Source of the DNA: Gammaproteobacteria bacterium
GTDB taxonomy: Bacteria; Pseudomonadota; Gammaproteobacteria; SZUA-140
Length of the DNA stretch: 9,681 nucleotides
Direction: 5' to 3'
NCBI GenBank assembly: GCA_016712635.1
Contig: JADJQS010000013.1
Coordinates: forward strand, 1 to 9,681
Shown here piece after piece: positions 6,182 through 9,681 of the stretch. A program made the position numbers and the translations under genes. Position 1 is the first letter of the stretch, and every line of letters begins with the position of its first letter. Under the pieces are notes generated by a model, which worked only from the letters and a program-made list of their open reading frames with translations, had not been told where the DNA came from and searched no databases.

Positions 6182-6421
6182 TCATCCGGTGTGCGAAAAC
6201 ACGAGCCACACCGCCAGCGCCTGGCACCATGCCGACAGGGCTGCAGCCGTCCAGCCGGTTGTCATCAGGTAGGTGCGCGCGCCGCTTGCCTCGCCGTCGA
6301 ACTCGGCGGCCAACGCCTCGGCGTGCCGATCGATTTCAGTCAGGCGATGGCGGGCGAACAGCCCAAGCGCAATCGCGAACAGCGCCAGCCATGCCAGTGT
6401 CACCAGCTCCAGCAGTTCCAT
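6182..6421 (-). CDS. Small two-helix membrane protein between transposase A and ATPase B
   Basis: 79 aa. The ATG at 6421 lies one base after the transposase stop, with GGGGGTGA just upstream, so translation is probably coupled to A. The N-terminus is a hydrophobic helix (ELVTLAWLALFAIALGLFA, about residues 4-22). A charged, partly acidic segment follows (RHRLTEIDRHAEALAAEFDG, about 24-43), then a second hydrophobic stretch (about 51-75, including AAALSAWCQALAVWLVF). Both ends are therefore likely on the same side of the inner membrane. I do not recognise a family. The reading frame is uninterrupted, unlike the genes on both sides. A membrane protein here is not part of the transposition machinery as known in Mu. 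Superinfection exclusion or a host-membrane function is only a guess from size and topology. Confidence 0.65.
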   Translation of the reverse strand: MELLELVTLAWLALFAIALGLFARHRLTEIDRHAEALAAEFDGEASGARTYLMTTGWTAAALSAWCQALAVWLVFSHTG

Positions 6422-6422
6422 T

Positions 6423-8189
6423 TCACCCCCAACGGCACGCAAGACCGGTGCGCCCTTCAGCCGCGCCGCATAGGCGTCGAATTCGCTTCCGGCAGGCCGT
6501 TCGGCCAGTCGCGGGTGACGCAGGCATACAGATCGGCGCGCGCGACGCCGGCCGCACGCAGCCGCCGGGAGGCCTCCACCGCGCCCAGCGGCTCGGCCTC
6601 GACCGTGCGGCTGGCCAGTTCGATCGCCGTGCCGCGGCGCAGGATCGCGGCCGGAATTGCCGCCTCGCCCAGGTAATCGAGCGCATCGACTTCGCCGTTG
6701 AACGCGCGCCATGCGCTGGCGCGCTTTCTTCACCTCGACGGTGAGCGCCGGAGGCGAGCGCCTCCAGCTGCTTGCCGGCGCGGTCGGCATCGGTGCCGGC
6801 GCGGCGGGCGTAGGATTCACTGATCACCGGCGCCGAGGTGTGGCGGCCGTAGTCGTCGTAGCTGTCGGCGATCGGTTCCAGGCGATGCAAGTCGTTTTCG
6901 CCGTCGAGCGCGGCACCTGCAAGTGAATCGCGCACTCGCCGTAGATCAGCGGCGTGAGTTCTAGCTTGTCGCCGACGCAAATGCTCCTTGATGCCGGCCA
7001 CGTCGTACACGCTCGGCCGATCGCCGCGCGGGTGGCGGTAATTGATCTGCAGCGTCTTGCTGACGGTGCGCGTCTCGACCTTGCCTTCTAAGAACTGCTG
7101 CAGCACCGACGCATCGGGCAGCAGGCGCAATTGCGCTTGCGCGATGCGCAGCCACAGGTCGTAGCGGGCCATCGGCTCCGGCAGGCCGCGCCGATGCAGC
7201 CGGGTGTCCTGCCCCGGTATGGCGTTGGCGTTGTAGGCCTCGGCCCATATCGCCGCCTGCCTGTTCAGGTCTTCGACGCAGTCGACCGGCTGCAACTGCA
7301 GGCGGCACTCGAACTGGGTTTCGACCAGGTTGTTCGCGCCTTCCACGCTGCCCTTGGCGCGGGCATTGCCCGCCTCGTGGGTGACGATCCGCGTCTCCAG
7401 CGCGCGGCACAGGTTGGCGATCGCGGTCGCGGTGTTGGCGCTGCCCTTGTCCATCATCAGGATGTCGGGCACGCCGTGAAACCGCCGGCCGTCCTGCTTG
7501 GCCCAGGCATTGACCAGCGCGCGGAACAGGTTTTCCGGGCTCTCGCCCTTGGCCTCGACATACCAGGGCACCACGATGGCGCTGGCATGATCTGTCAGCG
7601 TGTAGCGCCACACCTTGAGCTTGATCTGCGCCACGCGGTCGAGCTTGTTCTTGTAAAACTCGTCGTCGCGGATCACGTACTGGCGCCCGCGCAGGTAATA
7701 GACCAGGCACAGCGACGGGTCGATCTGATGCACATGGTTCGGGTGCAGGCTGCGCAGTTCGACCGGCGCCTGCGCCTCGCGCTGGCTCGCCACGTCGAGC
7801 CGGCGCGCCCGCATCAGCCGGCGCAACTGGCTGGCCCCGACGCTGATGTCATGGCCGTTGGCAAGCGCGATCGAGGCGGCGACAGGCGTGTGCCGCGTCT
7901 GCTTGCCGTTCTTGCGCAGGCTGGTGGCTTCGACGGCGGCGACGAATTCCAGTGCCTGCATGCACTGGCCGGTGCTGCCCTTGTCAGCGCGCGCCTTGCG
8001 TCCCGAAGTCCAGCCCACATGCGCCAGCCGCGCATAGAACGTGGCCCGCGACCAGCCGTGCAGGCGTCGCGCTTCCTCGACGATTTCACCGGCTTCGCCG
8101 TGCCCGGCCGCTTCCAGCCGGGCCGCGTAGCCCATCAGAATGTCGAGCTGCTCCCGTGTATAGGCCATGTCGTCGGCGCCGTCTGTCAC
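6423..8189 (-). CDS. A: Mu-like transposase A (DDE recombinase), C-terminal third frame-broken
   Basis: Catalyses strand cleavage and transfer for phage integration and replicative transposition, with the B ATPase as partner. From the GTG at 8189 (GTGA overlap with the previous stop) the first 404 residues are uninterrupted. Residues 8-60 form a helical, HTH-like N-terminal part (alternative start ATG at 8168). The catalytic core follows, with D157 in HQIDPS, D247 in ILMMDKGSAN and E283 in AKGSVEGANN. D247 and E283 are 35 residues apart, as in DD35E integrases. After residue 404 (about 6977) the frame shifts (VGDKLELTPLIYGECAIH), returns near 6910 (LDGENDLHRLEPIADSYDDY), leaves again near 6710 (AFNGEVDALDYLGEAAI, RRGTAIELASRTVEAEPLGA) and once more near 6488 (EFDAYAARLKGAPVLRAVGG). 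It closes at the TGA at 6425-6423 in the starting frame. The pieces are collinear with the Mu A C-terminal domain. The 588-codon span is shorter than the 663 aa of Mu A. Confidence 0.9.
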   Translation of the reverse strand: MTDGADDMAYTREQLDILMGYAARLEAAGHGEAGEIVEEARRLHGWSRATFYARLAHVGWTSGRKARADKGSTGQCMQALEFVAAVEATSLRKNGKQTRHTPVAASIALANGHDISVGASQLRRLMRARRLDVASQREAQAPVELRSLHPNHVHQIDPSLCLVYYLRGRQYVIRDDEFYKNKLDRVAQIKLKVWRYTLTDHASAIVVPWYVEAKGESPENLFRALVNAWAKQDGRRFHGVPDILMMDKGSANTATAIANLCRALETRIVTHEAGNARAKGSVEGANNLVETQFECRLQLQPVDCVEDLNRQAAIWAEAYNANAIPGQDTRLHRRGLPEPMARYDLWLRIAQAQLRLLPDASVLQQFLEGKVETRTVSKTLQINYRHPRGDRPSVYDVAGIKEHLRRRQARTHAADLRRVRDSLAGAALDGENDLHRLEPIADSYDDYGRHTSAPVISESYARRAGTDADRAGKQLEALASGAHRRGEESAPAHGARSTAKSMRSITWARRQFRPRSCAAARRSNWPAARSRPSRWARWRPPGGCVRPASRAPICMPASPATGRTACRKRIRRLCGAAEGRTGLACRWG

Positions 8190-9232
8190 GATGCGGCAGG
8201 GTCTTCTGGAAGCGCGGTGGCAGCCGGTTCCGGCTGGGAGGGCGGACGCGCCGCCAGGGCATCCAGATCGCCGAGCGGCTGGGCGTCGAGCGACTCGGCG
8301 AAGGCGCCGAGCGTCTTGTCATGGCGCTGCGAGAGGGCGACCAGCATCTGTGCGATGCGCTTCAGTCCATCGGAGAACGGCACCGCCACCGCCGCCAGCA
8401 CCGCCTCCTCGTCTTCGCGCGAACTGAAATCGGCGGTCAGAATGCCGGTCTGCAGCGCATCGAGCCGCGCGAGGTGCTCCTGCACGATATAGAACAGCGC
8501 ACTGGCTTCCTGGTTGTAGTCGGCGGCCCGCTCGTCCCACGGCCGCGATGCCAGTGTCTTGATCTTCAGCGCGTTGATCTGCTCGTCCTTGTCGGCGACC
8601 AGGGTGGATTTCTCCGCGATCACGCGGTCCTTGGCCTCGACTTCGGCGCTCAGCGCGGCGGATTTCTTGGCGTGGGCGACCGCCATGTCCTCGATCAGCT
8701 CGCGGATCGTGTCCTTGTCGCCCTCGTCGAGCGCCTGCTTGAGTTCCGGGGATTCAAGCAGGTTGCCGCGCACCTCATCCGGCAGCGCACGCAGCTTGCG
8801 CAGATCGCGGTAGCCGGCACCGACCCTCTTGAGTGCACCCATCGCTTCGCCACCGAGCGCCGAAAGGTTGAGCAAACTTTCGACCTTGTTGGCCGACAGC
8901 CCGAGCGAGCGGCAGAATCGATCCCATGTATTTAGCCGACAGTCGGCTATTGCTGCCCGTTCTCGTCGAGCACAAAATTGGCCGGCAGCGCTCTGTAGAG
9001 CTTGAGTTCGCGCACTGGGCAAGTTCTGACAAATGACCACGCCGGCCATTTTTGCGATCGCCTTTGAACGCCTGCGCCTGCCCGAGCATCTGTTCGCCAG
9101 TCACTTTTCGCCATAAGCGGCCTGCACCGTGGCGAGAACGTCGGCCGCTTTGCGGTCGGCATCGATCCGGTCCTGATCGAGTTCCGGCTCTGGATTGACC
9201 GCGACCGGCAGCGTCTTGCGTCCGCGGCTCAT
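8186..9232 (-). CDS. Conserved Mu-like phage early protein with coiled coil, frame-broken near N-terminus
   Basis: The gene starts at the ATG at 9232, overlapping the previous stop (ATGA), and ends at a TGA at 8188-8186, overlapping the transposase GTG. The first 43 codons (MSRGRKTLPVAVNPEPELDQ on to AAYGEK) hit a stop. The homologous reading then hops through frames: VTGEQMLGQAQAFK, AIAKMAGVV, LSELAQ, RELKLYRALPANFVLDENGQ, then IADCRLNTWDRFCRSLGLS. From about 8940 down one frame is clean to the end. Total length is divisible by three, implying about 348 aa. The middle holds a helical, charged segment (roughly DKDTIRELIEDMAVAHAKKS through DKDEQINALK) that looks like a coiled coil. It resembles an uncharacterised protein that sits between the regulators and transposase A in Mu-like phages, possibly DNA-binding. 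Function unknown. Confidence 0.65.
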
Positions 9233-9530
9233 GATGCGGTCCTCGTGTAGCGCTGGTGGATTTCACCGACCCGCGACTCGGCGCGCGCCAGGGCGTCGCC
9301 GAACTTGATGCCGATCTGCACCAGCTTCGGGCCGAGCCGCCAGCGGCCGGTCTCGGCGATCTGCTCGGCGTAACCGGCTTCCTTCAGATTCGCCAGGTCG
9401 CGTAACCGTGCTGGCGCCGGGCCTTGAGTTCTGCGCCAGCTCGCTCGGGACAGGCCGAGCAGTTCGTTGCCGGCGAGAATCTGAGCGAGGCGAGGATGCG
9501 CTGCTGCGCGTCGTTGATGTACTGTTGCAT
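9229..9530 (-). CDS. IclR-like winged-helix DNA-binding protein of Mu-like phages, frame-broken
   Basis: The ATG at 9530 follows AAAGGGA about ten bases upstream. The N-terminus reads MQQYINDAQQRILASL, then the frame is lost. Continuing in other frames gives ILAGNELLGLS, then PSELAQNSRPGASTVTR, then RDLANLKEAGYAEQ, then IAETGRWRLGPKLVQIG and a tail to a TGA at 9231-9229. Joined, this is a protein of about 100 aa that resembles the small IclR-type HTH proteins found just upstream of the transposase block in Mu-like phages (conserved start MQQYINDAQQR and the RDLANLKEAG recognition region). At least three single-base indels are needed, net one missing base. Two fit losses in C-rich or CG-repeat tracts. 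The stop overlaps the next start as ATGA. The family is recognised with good confidence; whether the gene is truly broken is open. Confidence 0.75.
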
Positions 9531-9571
9531 GGTGCGAAATCCCTTTGTCTTGGATAGAATCCGAAAGCGGC

Positions 9572-9681
9572 TCAGGCGGCCTGCTTGTGGGGCACGATCT
9601 TTAGCCCCAACTTGACTGCTACCTCGTGGGATCGGCCGCGGTGTCCCTTGTACTGGCCGTTGAGCACGCAATAGACGAAGT
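9572..9681 (-). CDS. BcepMu gp16-family (Ner-like) DNA-binding protein, 3' end only
   Basis: Partial gene whose 5' end lies beyond the window. The last 35 codons read from 9679 to a TGA at 9574-9572. The visible peptide contains YCVLNGQYKGHRGRSHEVAV followed by KLGLK. This matches the second half of the small helix-turn-helix proteins of Mu-like phages known as the BcepMu gp16 family, in which a (V)(Y)xVLNG helix is followed by K/RRGxSHxxAVxLGLK. These are small Ner/Cro-like regulators placed first in the early operon, next to the transposition genes, and the position here fits. The family match is from memory. The role as an early-operon repressor or modulator is inferred from Mu Ner. Confidence 0.7.
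   Translation of the reverse strand, partial: FVYCVLNGQYKGHRGRSHEVAVKLGLKIVPHKQAA

Noticed and set aside
5623..6744. Plus-strand open frame of 373 codons
   Set aside because: Crosses the ends of three minus-strand genes and the intergenic hairpin; composition is typical of an antisense shadow.
7131..8492. Plus-strand open frame of 453 codons
   Set aside because: Antisense to the transposase catalytic core and the early coiled-coil protein; no motif and no plausible ribosome binding site context.
1..9681. CRISPR array, tRNA or rRNA genes, insertion sequences
   Set aside because: No regularly spaced repeats, no tRNA-like cloverleaf and no IS ends were seen; the only transposase is the phage A protein.

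Overview
The window is the early and middle region of a Mu-like transposable phage or prophage, read entirely from the minus strand, so transcription runs from position 9681 down to 1. The DNA is GC-rich. The gene set and order (Ner/gp16-type regulator, IclR-type winged helix, DDE transposase A, AAA+ target protein B, a Gam-like protein, GemA, Mor) are those of Mu-like phages in Proteobacteria, most reminiscent of the B3/BcepMu side of the group. The high GC suggests a beta- or gammaproteobacterial host. I see no host genes, phage ends, tRNAs or CRISPR arrays. The immunity repressor and left phage end would lie beyond 9681, and structural and lysis genes would lie beyond position 1.

Layout in transcription order: end of a small gp16-family DNA-binding protein (9681-9572); IclR-like winged-helix protein (9530-9229, frame-broken); early protein of about 348 aa with a coiled coil (9232-8186, frame-broken near its N-terminus); transposase A (8189-6423, catalytic core intact, C-terminal third broken); a two-helix membrane protein (6421-6182); a short non-coding gap with a perfect hairpin; ATPase B (6051-4770, frame-broken around Walker A); a block of tightly packed small genes (4768-1238), several of them Cys-rich; GemA (1251-820); the middle-gene activator Mor (839-474); a Cys-rich protein (446-207); and the start of a C5-cytosine DNA methyltransferase (202-1, cut by the window edge).

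Nearly all junctions overlap by a few bases (ATGA, GTGA or similar), so this looks like one long operon with translational coupling. The probable programme is: A and B carry out replicative transposition, Gam-like and Lar-like proteins and the methyltransferase protect phage DNA, small regulators act on phage or host, and Mor switches on the middle genes that follow.

The most striking sequence property is clustered single-base frame breaks in otherwise well conserved proteins (about 9500-8940, 6977-6430, 6010-5995, 5520-5450, plus single breaks near 2850, 2010 and 1603). Long stretches between them are clean. They can be read either as assembly errors in low-coverage patches or as a decaying prophage. 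I did not find a convincing wholly new system. The most unfamiliar parts are the membrane protein between A and B, the A-B gap, and the unrecognised pair at 4049-3223.
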